Shown one piece after another: positions 50,214 to 59,641 of a DNA stretch of 64,000 nucleotides (the stretch's first letter is position 1; the number at the start of each line of letters is the position of its first letter). Source of the DNA: Bacteroidales bacterium (GTDB taxonomy: Bacteria > Bacteroidota > Bacteroidia > Bacteroidales > UBA932); the NCBI GenBank assembly GCA_021371955.1, contig JAJFVD010000016.1, positions 79,616 through 143,615 of the forward strand. The letters run 5' to 3'. Made by a program: the position numbers and the translations under genes. Below the pieces are notes generated by a model, which was not told the origin of the DNA, did not search any database, and saw only the letters and a list, made by a program, of their open reading frames with translations.

Positions 50214-52037
50214 TTAAACCTCAAGTCCAGATATCAGTTTTATTGCCCTTTCGTAATTGCTGTGCATTTCCACCCCACCGCCGTCCGGCGCATACCTTGC
50301 ATATTCGCAGGCATCAATGAGGGATATGAATTCATTGGTGAGTTCTTCATTTACCTTTTTGGCAGAAAGACTTTCGCGTATTTTTTCCCTCGAAAGGTCG
50401 GAGAGTGCCAGAGTGAGTTTATCTGATGCATATCCGAGCAGTGCCCTGTGCAACTCCTCGTAAAATGCAGTATTGAGACTTTGTTTCATAAGGCCTTCTG
50501 CTGCCTTAAGTCTTGCCTTTGCAACTTTGTTCGCTTTTCTGTTCTTCACTCCCGCCACATCCCTGTTCATTTCAATCCTTTTCGACAGTATCCGCAAGGC
50601 CACAAAATAGAAAGCGATTATGAGAGCAAGTGCAATAATATACACCAAAGAACCAAACATCATTGAGTTCCCTTTCCTCAAACCCGAAGCACCAATTTTA
50701 ATATATCTCACATCGTCGCTCAGGCTTCTTACAGCCTGCTTGTTCACCCCTGCCGGAAGTGATGACCCGTATACTGCTCCTCCGCCACCTGCGTCTCTGC
50801 CAACTTTGAGTTTAAGCTCCCCGGAAGAGAGTGTGATATATTTTTTCTTTTGAATATCGTAATAACTGAAATCTACGCTTGGAATTGAGAACACACCGGC
50901 ACCTCTAGGAATGAGAGGATATTCAAACACTTTGCTTCCCGATGCTCCGCTGCCGGATTTATTGCTCTTGTCCGAAATTTTTACATCGTACTTTTCAAAA
51001 TCGACAGGGAAATCTACTTTTGGCGATTCAATAAGGTTTATATTGCCAGAGCCTGTTATTGTTATAATGAGAGAAACCGCCTCATTTGCATTAACGCTGT
51101 CCCGGCTGAATTTGGCTTCCATCCGGTATTCCCCCACTCCTCCCGCAAAAGATGCAGGAGCGCCTGCGGGAAGAGGATCAACAACTACCCGTATGCCTGG
51201 CGCAGAAATTCTTTTCTTTACTGTCTGATAGTCCGAGAAGAAGTCGTCGAATACCGAGCGTCCGGAGCTGCTTTGCGCTGCCTTCACCTGAACCTGACAA
51301 ATCATTTCGGAAGGATCAATACTTATTGTCCCTGTTTGCTGAGGCATGAGCATATACCGGCGCAGAAGGGCTGCATTATATATTACACCGCCTACGTTCT
51401 CCCTCACAAATTCTATGTTTTGAGGAGTTTCTATCTCCTGGCTCCAGAAGCCGTTGAAAGACGGGAATTTGACTCCTTCGAACCCGGCTATGGGCATTTT
51501 TGTATAAAGCTTTAAAGTAGCAACAAGTGGTTCTCCCTTTACAACATGACCTTTGCTCACACTCATCCTCATAAATATATCGCTTGATGATACATTTCCT
51601 GCCGCAGGTTGAGATGACGATGACTTGCCGCCACTGCTGCCCTCTCCTTTAACCACCTCAATAGTAACCGGCTGCGTAGAATATCTCTTCCCGTTAATTA
51701 CTGCAGTAGCAGAAGAGACAGAAAATTTCCCAAGAGATTTGGGCTGAACTATATATGTGTAGCTTACCTCAAACGACTCGCTTTTTTTGCCGTTAATAAT
51801 TTGAGTGCTGCTCATTCTCGAAGAAGTAGGGCCCGCAAGGATGTCAAACCCCTGCATTGTAGGCGGGTCAAAAGAAGAGGGTTCGGCATTAGCGATGAAA
51901 ACAATGCGGAAGCTCTCGTCCAGACCGACAACCCTTGGGGCGTCTACCGAGAATGAGACCTGTGCCGCAGCAGCAAAGCCCGTGAAAAGAAGGGCTGTTG
52001 CAACTATCAATTTTTTAAAAATCGTTACTCTTTTCAT
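50214..52037 (-). CDS. batD: BatD-family protein
   Basis: 607 aa. Signal peptide to AAAQ, then BatD beta-sandwich repeats (VSFSVDAPRVVGLDESFRIVF; DIFMRMSVSKGHVVKGEPLVATLKLY; VNANEAVSLIITITGSGNINLIESPKVDFP), one transmembrane helix (about 455-475), and a cytoplasmic helical tail. The Ser-rich linker SSGGKSSSSQPAAG is near residue 135. Lies 12 bp from batE and 8 bp from batC. Confidence 0.9.
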   Translation of the reverse strand: MKRVTIFKKLIVATALLFTGFAAAAQVSFSVDAPRVVGLDESFRIVFIANAEPSSFDPPTMQGFDILAGPTSSRMSSTQIINGKKSESFEVSYTYIVQPKSLGKFSVSSATAVINGKRYSTQPVTIEVVKGEGSSGGKSSSSQPAAGNVSSSDIFMRMSVSKGHVVKGEPLVATLKLYTKMPIAGFEGVKFPSFNGFWSQEIETPQNIEFVRENVGGVIYNAALLRRYMLMPQQTGTISIDPSEMICQVQVKAAQSSSGRSVFDDFFSDYQTVKKRISAPGIRVVVDPLPAGAPASFAGGVGEYRMEAKFSRDSVNANEAVSLIITITGSGNINLIESPKVDFPVDFEKYDVKISDKSNKSGSGASGSKVFEYPLIPRGAGVFSIPSVDFSYYDIQKKKYITLSSGELKLKVGRDAGGGGAVYGSSLPAGVNKQAVRSLSDDVRYIKIGASGLRKGNSMMFGSLVYIIALALIIAFYFVALRILSKRIEMNRDVAGVKNRKANKVAKARLKAAEGLMKQSLNTAFYEELHRALLGYASDKLTLALSDLSREKIRESLSAKKVNEELTNEFISLIDACEYARYAPDGGGVEMHSNYERAIKLISGLEV

Positions 52038-52045
52038 ATTTCAAA

Positions 52046-52831
52046 TTACCAGTTCTTTTCATTCTTTCGGCTCTCAAGCAATTTTGCTTTCTCCTTTTTC
52101 ACCTTGTCCTGTGTTTCGTTCTCTTTATTCTGAATGGCCTGAAGCATCTGCTGTGCAGCCTGAGGTGTTATTTTAGGAGGCGGGGCCTGTTGATTTTGTG
52201 GCTTTTCGGGGTCCTTGTTCTGATCTTTATTAGGATCCTGCTTGTCCTTATCCGGGTCTTTTTTGTCTTTATTCTGATCCTTGTTTTGATCTTTGTTCTG
52301 GTCCTTATTCTGATCCTGATTTTGCTTGTTTTGCTTATCCTGCTGGTCTTTTAGCATCTTCTGGGCGTATGCGAGATTGGCCTTGGTTTCCATATCCTTA
52401 GGGTTAAGCCGGAGGGAATTTTTATATGCCTCAACTGCCTCGCTGTACTTCTTTTGATTGAGTGTAAAGTTACCTAAATTATGGTAAGTTTTTGCCATGT
52501 TTTCCGGACTCATGGATACAGGGGCAGATGTCTCACTGGTTGTCGTGCTGTCCTTATCGGAAGTTTTTGCTCCTGCACTTTTCAACAGACCGACGGCCAT
52601 CTGTTCGGCACCCTGCACATTCTTTTGCCTGTACATTGTGTTTGCAAGATTGTATTTTGCGGTAACAGAAGTAGAATCCTTTTCAAGCGCTCTTCTGTAG
52701 TCCAGTTCTGCCTTTTGGTACTTTGCATTTTCGTATGCCCTGTTGCCGGCACGAACCTGCCATCTCTCCTTTTGAGCAAACAAAGGCGAGATGCTAAATA
52801 GAACAATTATTAATATTAGTAACCTTTTCAT
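52046..52831 (-). CDS. batC: BatC-like TPR protein
   Basis: 261 aa. Signal peptide (MKRLLILIIVLFSISPLFAQ), three or so TPR units (AYENAKYQKAELDYRRALEKD; AKTYHNLGNFTLNQKKYSEAVEAYKNSLRLNP), then a low-complexity Asp-Gln-Asn-Lys tract with about six DQNK repeats (about 168-215) and a Lys/Glu-rich tail. The tract is coded by a short tandem DNA repeat and may vary in length between strains. Confidence 0.87.
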   Translation of the reverse strand: MKRLLILIIVLFSISPLFAQKERWQVRAGNRAYENAKYQKAELDYRRALEKDSTSVTAKYNLANTMYRQKNVQGAEQMAVGLLKSAGAKTSDKDSTTTSETSAPVSMSPENMAKTYHNLGNFTLNQKKYSEAVEAYKNSLRLNPKDMETKANLAYAQKMLKDQQDKQNKQNQDQNKDQNKDQNKDQNKDKKDPDKDKQDPNKDQNKDPEKPQNQQAPPPKITPQAAQQMLQAIQNKENETQDKVKKEKAKLLESRKNEKNW

Positions 52832-52839
52832 ACAAACTC

Positions 52840-53841
52840 CTACTTAAAGAAATTTTTACCCTTTCTCTCACCTATCATCAGTTCCAGCAGCAGGAACACA
52901 AGGGCTATCCCAAAGAAATACATATACTGCTCGTCAAAATCCTCAAACACTACCGATTTGTAGCTCTGTTTGTCCATGTTGTGGATTTTGTCCACAATTG
53001 CTTCAAGGCCAAAATCGCTGTTACCTGCCCTCAGGTAGGTTCCTCCGCCTGCAGCAGCAACCTCCGAGAGAGTTTTTTCGTCCAGTTTGGAAACTACGAT
53101 TTTGCCGTCCTTATCCTTCAATAGCTCCCCGTTTCCCATAGGGATAGGTTTGCCGGCATCTGTTCCAATACCTATTGTGAAAACAGGAATTCCAAGTTCC
53201 AGTGCCGATTTTGCAGCAGCAACAGGATCGTCTTCGTGGTTCTCTCCATCGGTAATCAAAACAATGGCACGGCTGTTTTTGCTTTCGAGGCTGAAACTCT
53301 TAATAGCAGTATTTATAGCATCGCCCATAGCCGTTCCCTGAACGGGAACCGACGAAGTTGAAATTGAATTCAGGAATATTTTGGCAGATATGTAGTCGGC
53401 AGTTATGGGCAGCTGTACAAATGCATTGCCTGCAAAAACTATCAGCCCTATCCTGTCCTCTTTAAGTTTGTCCACTAGTCTCGAAATTGCAAGCTTTGCC
53501 CTTTCAAGCCTGTTTGGCGAGTAATCCTCGGCAAGCATTGAATTGGACACGTCCAGTGCAAGAATAATTTCAACTCCCTTTGTATCAACCTCCTTTAACT
53601 TAGCACCCAACTGCGGGCGGGAAAGTCCAATTGCAAAAAAGAAAAGAGCGATTGAGAGGAGGGTAAGTTTTATCCAGCCTCTGCTTTTAGAAGCTCCCGG
53701 CATGAGGTTCTCCACGAGTGCCGGATCACCTATTTTTGCCAGTCTCTTTCTCCTTGTCCTGCGATAAAGCGCATGGAACAGAAAGAGGAATGGTATAACC
53801 AGAATGAGAAGCAAATACTCTATTTGTGCAAATTGTATCAT
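52840..53841 (-). CDS. batB: BatB-like VWA membrane protein
   Basis: 333 aa. Two N-terminal transmembrane helices (about 8-25 and 58-78), a von Willebrand A domain with MIDAS motif LALDVSNSM (about 92-100) and TDGENHEDDP, and a C-terminal transmembrane helix (about 308-328). The VWA domain faces the periplasm and probably binds a partner through a metal ion. Nine bases from batC (8 bp gap) and 6 bp from batA. Confidence 0.9.
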   Translation of the reverse strand: MIQFAQIEYLLLILVIPFLFLFHALYRRTRRKRLAKIGDPALVENLMPGASKSRGWIKLTLLSIALFFFAIGLSRPQLGAKLKEVDTKGVEIILALDVSNSMLAEDYSPNRLERAKLAISRLVDKLKEDRIGLIVFAGNAFVQLPITADYISAKIFLNSISTSSVPVQGTAMGDAINTAIKSFSLESKNSRAIVLITDGENHEDDPVAAAKSALELGIPVFTIGIGTDAGKPIPMGNGELLKDKDGKIVVSKLDEKTLSEVAAAGGGTYLRAGNSDFGLEAIVDKIHNMDKQSYKSVVFEDFDEQYMYFFGIALVFLLLELMIGERKGKNFFK

Positions 53842-53847
53842 ATCTCT

Positions 53848-54834
53848 TTACGGTATTCTTTTTATAACAAACAGTCTGAATAGTATCTCAAGCGCAAATG
53901 CAACAAGGGCAATAAGGGCAAACCTCATAAAGAGTTCCTTGTATATTGGGAAAGAGTCTACTGTGGTCCGGCTCTTTTCCATCTTGTTTATTTCGCCGTA
54001 AATTTCAAGAAGCTTAGTATTGTCGGTAGCACGGAAGTATTTTCCTCCTGTTTCCGTAGCAATCTGCTGCAACAAAGGCTCGTCAATTTCCACCTTTACC
54101 TGTTGAATGTCTACTCCAAACGGAGTCATTACAGGGTAAGGTGCCATTCCCATCGCTCCCACTCCAATCGTGTAAACTCTTATTCCAAAAGTTTTGGCAA
54201 TTTCGGCTGCCATTTGCGGAGCAATTTCTCCACGGTTGTTTACACCGTCTGTCAAAAGGATTATCACCCTGCTCTTGGCCGGAGAATCTTTCAGGCGGGC
54301 CACTGCCGTGGCCAGGCCGTTCCCTATTGCGGTACCATCCTCGATGAGTCCGGTTTCAATCTCCTTAAGCAGATTAATGAGGGTGGCCCTGTCTGTGGTG
54401 AGGGGGCACTGAGTAAAACTCTCGCCGGCAAACACTACAACTCCCATCCTGTCCGAAGGGCGCTGGGCAATGAATTCTATGGCTATATCTTTTGCAGCAC
54501 TTATCCTGTCCGGTTTAAAGTCGCGGGCAAGCATACTGGTAGAAACGTCCAAAGTAAGAACGATGTCTATACCTTCTGTGTTTACCTTTTCAAAATCTTC
54601 CGAAGATCTTGGGCGGGCAATTGCAATAATTATGGCAGCAATGGTTATTACACGGAATATGAAAGGCAGGTGGCGCGCATATTTTTTGAACCTGCCGCCT
54701 TTCCCGGTCCACGGACCCATAGAGGCAACCCTCATCGACGGCGCGCCGGTATGCAACTCTCTCCATACATAAAGAGCAATAACAGGAATGAGCAAAAGCT
54801 CAAGAAAAATCAAACTCGGATATTCAAAAAACAT
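53848..54834 (-). CDS. batA: BatA-like VWA membrane protein
   Basis: 328 aa, same layout as BatB: N-terminal helices, VWA domain with LTLDVSTSM and LLTDGVNNRGE, C-terminal transmembrane helix (FALIALVAFALEILFRLFV). The two VWA proteins are paralogues and probably pair in the membrane. One base from the upstream gene. Confidence 0.9.
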   Translation of the reverse strand: MFFEYPSLIFLELLLIPVIALYVWRELHTGAPSMRVASMGPWTGKGGRFKKYARHLPFIFRVITIAAIIIAIARPRSSEDFEKVNTEGIDIVLTLDVSTSMLARDFKPDRISAAKDIAIEFIAQRPSDRMGVVVFAGESFTQCPLTTDRATLINLLKEIETGLIEDGTAIGNGLATAVARLKDSPAKSRVIILLTDGVNNRGEIAPQMAAEIAKTFGIRVYTIGVGAMGMAPYPVMTPFGVDIQQVKVEIDEPLLQQIATETGGKYFRATDNTKLLEIYGEINKMEKSRTTVDSFPIYKELFMRFALIALVAFALEILFRLFVIKRIP

Positions 54835-54835
54835 A

Positions 54836-55705
54836 TTATCCCTCCTTCTCCTTTTCCTCCTCCAGCTCCTGCTGATAGGTAGAGTTAATAAATCTTACTG
54901 CCACAGGAATGGCATTTTCGTTCTCCTGCACATTGGCAGTATATTTTGCAAACTTCACCAGGTCGGACAGCCCAAGAAGCTCTTTCAGCTCCTTAAACTC
55001 CTTCGGTTCAATTTTTTCATTGGCCAAAACCTCTAATATCTCTCCGGAAGTCCTCTCCATTGCCTGAATCCCGAAGCGGGCCTCAAGGTATTCCCTGAGA
55101 GTATCGGTAATCTCGGTATAGTAGAGTTTCTCCTGACCGTTTTGCCACAACTTTTCTCCGCGTATTTTTTCAAGGCTGCGCAAAGCAACAATATGTGGAG
55201 GGTCAGCAACAACTTCTCTTCCGAAAAGAGAGCGTTTTGCCCTGATGTTCTTTATCATCCTCACCAAAAGATATACGAGTACTGCAAGCAGTACCAGACC
55301 TCCTGCCCATGGCAGAAACTCCTTTACGGTATAGGGCTGTGTCATTTGCCCCTTAATGTCGTATGGCTTAAATGATGTCGTATCAATCTGGATTGTGTTT
55401 ACCACGAGGTTACCGCCATTAAAAGTGACGGTGTCTATTGAGCCGTCCAGTTTGTGCAGATAGGCTTCCAGCGGAGGAAGCACATAAGAGCCGCTGTCGA
55501 ACGATGTTACTGTGAGATTGGTTTGAATCTCCATAACTCCGTCACGGTTGGAAAGCGTATCGAAATATGGAACTCCTACAAGTTCCACTCCCTGGGTAAT
55601 CGGATTTTCAGGCGTCGGGAATGTAAATTTTGCCCCTTTTGGAACTGTCGTTTTAAAACTCAGTGTAACCTGATCGCCTATTAGTAAAGTATCTCTTACA
55701 TTCAT
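54836..55705 (-). CDS. Bat-operon membrane protein with BatD-like N-terminal domain
   Basis: 289 aa. Residues 1-125 look like a beta-sandwich (LIGDQVTLSFKTTVPKGAKFTFP; LTVTSFDSGSYVLPPLEAYL), then one transmembrane helix (about 132-152) and a cytoplasmic helical domain (RSLEKIRGEKLWQNGQEKLYYTEITDTLREYLEARFG). In relatives the N-terminal domain is preceded by a signal peptide, but here the first in-frame ATG leaves none, and an in-frame TAG lies four codons upstream. Either the signal is truly missing or a short frame change is hidden at the start. Confidence 0.8.
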   Translation of the reverse strand: MNVRDTLLIGDQVTLSFKTTVPKGAKFTFPTPENPITQGVELVGVPYFDTLSNRDGVMEIQTNLTVTSFDSGSYVLPPLEAYLHKLDGSIDTVTFNGGNLVVNTIQIDTTSFKPYDIKGQMTQPYTVKEFLPWAGGLVLLAVLVYLLVRMIKNIRAKRSLFGREVVADPPHIVALRSLEKIRGEKLWQNGQEKLYYTEITDTLREYLEARFGIQAMERTSGEILEVLANEKIEPKEFKELKELLGLSDLVKFAKYTANVQENENAIPVAVRFINSTYQQELEEEKEKEG

Positions 55706-55710
55706 ATCAG

Positions 55711-56589
55711 TTACCTATTTTTAAATAGTGCCACGAGCCCCTTAACGAAATCTTCGTTTGTTGAAATGGATACAGAATCTACTTTATACCGGTTGAGTGT
55801 TTGCCGGATTGATGCGCTTACATCCCTGTTCCAGTTGTTAAAGTAATCTCTCACCGATTTGTTTGATGTATCCACCCAATCCTCACGCCCGCTCTCGGCA
55901 TCAGCAATTTTTATGAGCCCCACATCCGGCAATACACGCTCTCCGGGGTCATATACAGATATTACTGCAATTTCGTGCCTGTTTACCGCTATCTTAAGAG
56001 CCTCCTCAAATCTTGGTTTAAGAGAGCTGTCCACATCAATCATATCCGAAAGCAGAAAGGCTGTGCACCTTCTCTTTATAGCATTTGTAAGATAACGAAG
56101 GGCCTCGCCAATGTCTGTACCCTTCTCCTGCGGTTCAAACTCAAGCAGTTCGCGTATGATTCTCAGCAAATGGCTCCTCCCCTTCTTTGGCGGGATAAAC
56201 TTTTCGACCTTTGAACTGAAGAAAAGCGCCCCTACCTTATCGTTGTTTGCCGATGCCGAAAACGACAGAACTGCTGCTATCTCGGTGATAAGATCCCGTT
56301 TGGTCTTGACGGTTGTTCCAAAAAGTCTCGAACCGCTCATGTCTACAAGAAGCATAACCGTTAGCTCCCGTTCCTCTTCAAAAACCTTTATGTACGGAGC
56401 ATTGAGCCTTGCAGTAACGTTCCAGTCCATGCTTCTCACATCGTCGCCAAACTGATATTCCCTCACCTCGCTAAAGGCCATACCCCGCCCCTTAAAGGCT
56501 GAGTGGTACTCGCCGGCGAAAATCTGCCTGGAGAGACCTCTGGTCTTTATTTCAATTTTACGGACCTTTTTAAGTAACTCGTTGGACAT
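55711..56589 (-). CDS. DUF58-family protein of the Bat operon
   Basis: 292 aa, soluble. The DUF58 signature EVREYQFGDDVRSMDWNVTARLNAPYIK and a VWA-like core with LLVDMSGSR are present. DUF58 proteins act beside MoxR ATPases in VWA-based systems and probably hand substrates to them. One base from moxR and 5 bp from the next gene. Confidence 0.92.
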   Translation of the reverse strand: MSNELLKKVRKIEIKTRGLSRQIFAGEYHSAFKGRGMAFSEVREYQFGDDVRSMDWNVTARLNAPYIKVFEEERELTVMLLVDMSGSRLFGTTVKTKRDLITEIAAVLSFSASANNDKVGALFFSSKVEKFIPPKKGRSHLLRIIRELLEFEPQEKGTDIGEALRYLTNAIKRRCTAFLLSDMIDVDSSLKPRFEEALKIAVNRHEIAVISVYDPGERVLPDVGLIKIADAESGREDWVDTSNKSVRDYFNNWNRDVSASIRQTLNRYKVDSVSISTNEDFVKGLVALFKNR

Positions 56590-56590
56590 A

Positions 56591-57583
56591 TTAAGGAACC
56601 TCTATTGCGTTCATTATTTCGGTAATGATGTTTTCCGATGTGATGTTCTCGGCTTCGGCCTCGTATGTGAGACCAATCCTGTGACGAAGCACTTCATAAC
56701 AAACCGCTCTCACATCTTCGGGAATGACATATCCCCTTCTCTTGATGAATGCGTATGCTTTTGCAGCCATAGCCATGCTAATGCTTGCCCTTGGCGAACC
56801 GCCGAATGAAATGAGGTCTTTTAGCTTTTCAAGGCCGTACTCTTCCGGGTTACGGGTTGCAAAAACAATATCAACAATATATTTTTCAATTTTTTCGTCC
56901 ATGTAAACTTCGCGAACAACTTCGCGGGCCCTGAGTATGTCTTCCGGGCTGATAACAGCATTTGCCTTAGGGAAGGTGCCGCTGTTATTCATGCGCATGA
57001 TGAGTTTTTCTTCCTCTTTTTTAGGATAGCTAACGACAACCTTTAGCATAAACCTGTCTACCTGCGCTTCTGGAAGCGGATATGTTCCCTCCTGTTCGAT
57101 AGGGTTTTGGGTCGCCATTACAAGGAACGGCTCGGGAAGTTTAAAAGTTTCGTCTCCTATAGTAACCTGACGCTCCTGCATGGCTTCGAGCAGTGCACTC
57201 TGCACTTTTGCAGGGGAGCGGTTTATTTCATCGGCCAATACAAAATTCGCAAATACCGGACCCTTCCTTATTTGAAACTGTTCCTTCTTTTGACTGTAAA
57301 TCATTGTGCCAATCAGGTCGGCAGGGAGCAGGTCGGGGGTGAACTGAATGCGGCTGAACTTTGCATCAACAATTGATGCAAGAGTGTTAATCGCCAGTGT
57401 TTTGGCAAGCCCGGGAACCCCTTCCAGCAGAATGTGACCGTTTGCAAGCAACCCAATGAGAAGATTCTCAACAAGCTGCTTCTGTCCCACAATAACCTTA
57501 TTCATCTCCAGAGTGACCATATCCACAAAGGCACTCTCTCTTTGGATTTTTTCGTTTAGTTCTTTGATATTTACGGTTTCCAT
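56591..57583 (-). CDS. MoxR-family AAA+ ATPase
   Basis: 330 aa. Walker A GVPGLAKT (usual MoxR form GVPGLGKT), Walker B FVLADEINR, sensor MATQNPIEQEGTYPLPEAQVDRF and arginine-finger region are present. It is a chaperone-like ATPase and first gene of the Bat operon. A TAAATTTG box lies 37 bp upstream. Confidence 0.94.
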   Translation of the reverse strand: METVNIKELNEKIQRESAFVDMVTLEMNKVIVGQKQLVENLLIGLLANGHILLEGVPGLAKTLAINTLASIVDAKFSRIQFTPDLLPADLIGTMIYSQKKEQFQIRKGPVFANFVLADEINRSPAKVQSALLEAMQERQVTIGDETFKLPEPFLVMATQNPIEQEGTYPLPEAQVDRFMLKVVVSYPKKEEEKLIMRMNNSGTFPKANAVISPEDILRAREVVREVYMDEKIEKYIVDIVFATRNPEEYGLEKLKDLISFGGSPRASISMAMAAKAYAFIKRRGYVIPEDVRAVCYEVLRHRIGLTYEAEAENITSENIITEIMNAIEVP

Positions 57584-57597
57584 ATTGAATGATTTTG

Positions 57598-57605
57598 TAT
57601 TTTTG
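57598..57605 (+). promoter_or_regulatory. -7 promoter box (TATTTTTG)
   Basis: Exact TAnnTTTG match 42 bp upstream of the truA start. Confidence 0.5.
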
Positions 57606-57619
57606 TCGTGTACAACTTA

Positions 57620-57627
57620 CAAATTTA
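57620..57627 (-). promoter_or_regulatory. -7 promoter box (TAAATTTG) of the Bat operon
   Basis: Minus strand TAAATTTG, exact TAnnTTTG match 36 bp upstream of the moxR start. The divergent truA box is 14 bp away, so the two start sites nearly coincide. Confidence 0.55.
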
Positions 57628-57647
57628 GTCTATTTATCGTTAAGTTA

Positions 57648-58451
57648 ATGCGTTATTTTATCTCTCTTTCATATAATGGCCGGACTTTCAACGGCTGGCA
57701 GGTTCAGCCCGGACAACCCTCAGTTCAGAGTGAATTGGAGAGAGCATTCTCCGTTTATTTGGGCGAGAAGATCGATATTACCGGTGCGGGCAGGACAGAC
57801 AGCGGAGTTCACGCAATAAACTATATTGCCCACCTCGATATAGAACGGCCTCTTGACCCCGAAGAACTGACAAGGTTAGTTTACAAAATAAATGCCATTC
57901 TGCCTCCTGACATTGTACTTTATAAAATTTGTCAGGTTCCGTCAGGTTCTCATGCCCGTTATGACGCTACCGGCCGGACATACAACTACTATGTACACAC
58001 CCGAAAGGACCCTTTTTTAGGCGAATATTCCTACTTTTTCCCGTATGAAATAAATCTCGAAAAAATGAATTTCGCAGCCAAGTATCTGATTGGCGAAAAG
58101 GATTTCACCTCAATGTCAAAACTTCATACAGACGTGAAGACAAATATCTGCACTGTATCGGAAGCAATCTGGACACCGGGGGCTCCTCTTAACTTCACGT
58201 CCCTCTGCAAAGAGGAGAACAAAGGCGGAGAGTTGACCACCCTGTGCTTTACGATAACTGCAAACCGGTTCCTCAGGAACATGGTGCGGGCAGTTGTTGG
58301 ATCACTGCTGGAAGTGGGGCGGGGACGCAAGGAACCAATATGGATTGAAGAGGTTCTCGAAAAGAAAAACCGTTGCGAAGCGGGCAGCTCCGTCCCCGCC
58401 CACCCTCTCTTCCTCACCAGCATCGAATACCCGGAGGGAGAAGGAATTTGA
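57648..58451 (+). CDS. truA: tRNA pseudouridine synthase A
   Basis: 267 aa from the ATG at 57648 (MRYFISLSYNGRTFNGWQVQ). This start gives the usual TruA N-terminus; an upstream frame would overlap the moxR start region. Catalytic Asp in GAGRTDSGVHA, and motifs NYYVHTRKDPF and FLRNMVRAVVGSLLEVGRG are standard. It converts U38-40 of tRNA anticodon stems to pseudouridine. Confidence 0.94.
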   Translation: MRYFISLSYNGRTFNGWQVQPGQPSVQSELERAFSVYLGEKIDITGAGRTDSGVHAINYIAHLDIERPLDPEELTRLVYKINAILPPDIVLYKICQVPSGSHARYDATGRTYNYYVHTRKDPFLGEYSYFFPYEINLEKMNFAAKYLIGEKDFTSMSKLHTDVKTNICTVSEAIWTPGAPLNFTSLCKEENKGGELTTLCFTITANRFLRNMVRAVVGSLLEVGRGRKEPIWIEEVLEKKNRCEAGSSVPAHPLFLTSIEYPEGEGI

Positions 58452-58496
58452 TGGCACACTTTGAGGTAAATCATTGTAAATGAGCGATACAATAAT

Positions 58497-59006
58497 ATGG
58501 AATTTATTTTACGAAAATGGACAGAAAAGGACCTTGAGAGCCTTGTAAAACACGCAAACAATTTTAAAATAGCAAAATTCCTTACCAACCAGTTTCCTTA
58601 TCCATACACAAAAGAAGCCGGACAAAAATTTCTTTCGTTTGTTGCCGACCAGTGTTCCGACAAGATCATGGCAATAGACATAAAAGGCGAAGCCGTTGGC
58701 TCAATTGGAGTTTTCCCTCAGGGGGATATACACGAGAAAAATGCAGAAATGGGTTACTGGCTGTCGGAAATTTACTGGGGCAAAGGAATTATGACAGAGG
58801 CCATAAAGCAGATGTGTGAATATGGTTTCCGCCAATTTGACATTACCCGTATTTACGCACGCCCCTTTGGGATAAACAGAGCCTCCCAAAGAGTTCTTGA
58901 AAAGGCAGGTTTTACTCTTGAAGCACGATTCCCAAATGCATTATTCAAGAACGGAGAATTCATGGACGAACTGATATATTCAATACGCAAAGACACTGCA
59001 AAATGA
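58497..59006 (+). CDS. GNAT N-acetyltransferase, RimJ/RimL type
   Basis: 169 aa. The acetyl-CoA site is seen in AEMGYWLSEIYWGKGIMTEAIKQMCEYGF and the C-terminal IYARPFGINRASQRVLEKAGFTLEA, typical of RimJ/RimL relatives. The substrate may be a protein N-terminus or a small amine. Its stop overlaps the LysE start by 4 bp. Confidence 0.9.
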   Translation: MEFILRKWTEKDLESLVKHANNFKIAKFLTNQFPYPYTKEAGQKFLSFVADQCSDKIMAIDIKGEAVGSIGVFPQGDIHEKNAEMGYWLSEIYWGKGIMTEAIKQMCEYGFRQFDITRIYARPFGINRASQRVLEKAGFTLEARFPNALFKNGEFMDELIYSIRKDTAK

Positions 59007-59629
59007 CGCATCCAGAGCTCATGGTTCCTTTCATCTCCTATGCGGTTGCGACCACATTCACCCCCGGTCCCAACAACGCATCGGCATCATCTTCCGGGAT
59101 GCAGCATGGGTTCAGGAAGACCCTTCCGTATCTAATAGGAATCTCGATAGGATTCTTTGCAATATTGGCGGCCTGCGGACTTCTGCTGGAGTTCATTCTC
59201 CAGATTTACGAAAAGATTTCGCCTGTTCTTAAATGGATTGGTGCTTTGTACATGCTATGGCTGGCGGCGATGCCGTTTATTCCTCATAAAGAAACGGGCA
59301 GGAAGAGCGAAAAAGACATCAACAAAAAAGGCATCTTAACAAGTTATACCCTGTTTAACGGGATGGTGCTCCAACTGGTGAACATGAAGGTGATTCTCTA
59401 TGGAATAACTCTCTACTCCTCCTTCTCGCTGTTCATTGGTGAATCTGCTCCGGCTGTTCTAATTTCGGCACTTTTCCTCACCATAATGGGATTTGGCTCC
59501 ATAGCTCTATGGACATTTATTGGCTCAACATTCAGCAATTATTTTAAAAACAGAACTTTTTATCTTACATTCAATGCTGTAATGTCCCTAATGCTCGTCT
59601 ATTCTGCTATTTCCATTTTGCAGCATTAA
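59003..59629 (+). CDS. LysE-family amino-acid exporter
   Basis: 208 aa, about six transmembrane helices. The N-terminal FTPGPNNASASSSGMQHGFRKTLPYLIGISIGF is the LysE/RhtB signature. It exports amino acids or their analogues. Coupled to the GNAT gene by the 4-bp overlap. Confidence 0.9.
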   Translation: MTHPELMVPFISYAVATTFTPGPNNASASSSGMQHGFRKTLPYLIGISIGFFAILAACGLLLEFILQIYEKISPVLKWIGALYMLWLAAMPFIPHKETGRKSEKDINKKGILTSYTLFNGMVLQLVNMKVILYGITLYSSFSLFIGESAPAVLISALFLTIMGFGSIALWTFIGSTFSNYFKNRTFYLTFNAVMSLMLVYSAISILQH

Positions 59630-59641
59630 GAAGTAAAAAAT

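Noticed and set aside
54103..54882. 259-codon plus-strand frame opposite batA.
   Set aside because: Antisense shadow; composition is unlike a protein and batA is certain.
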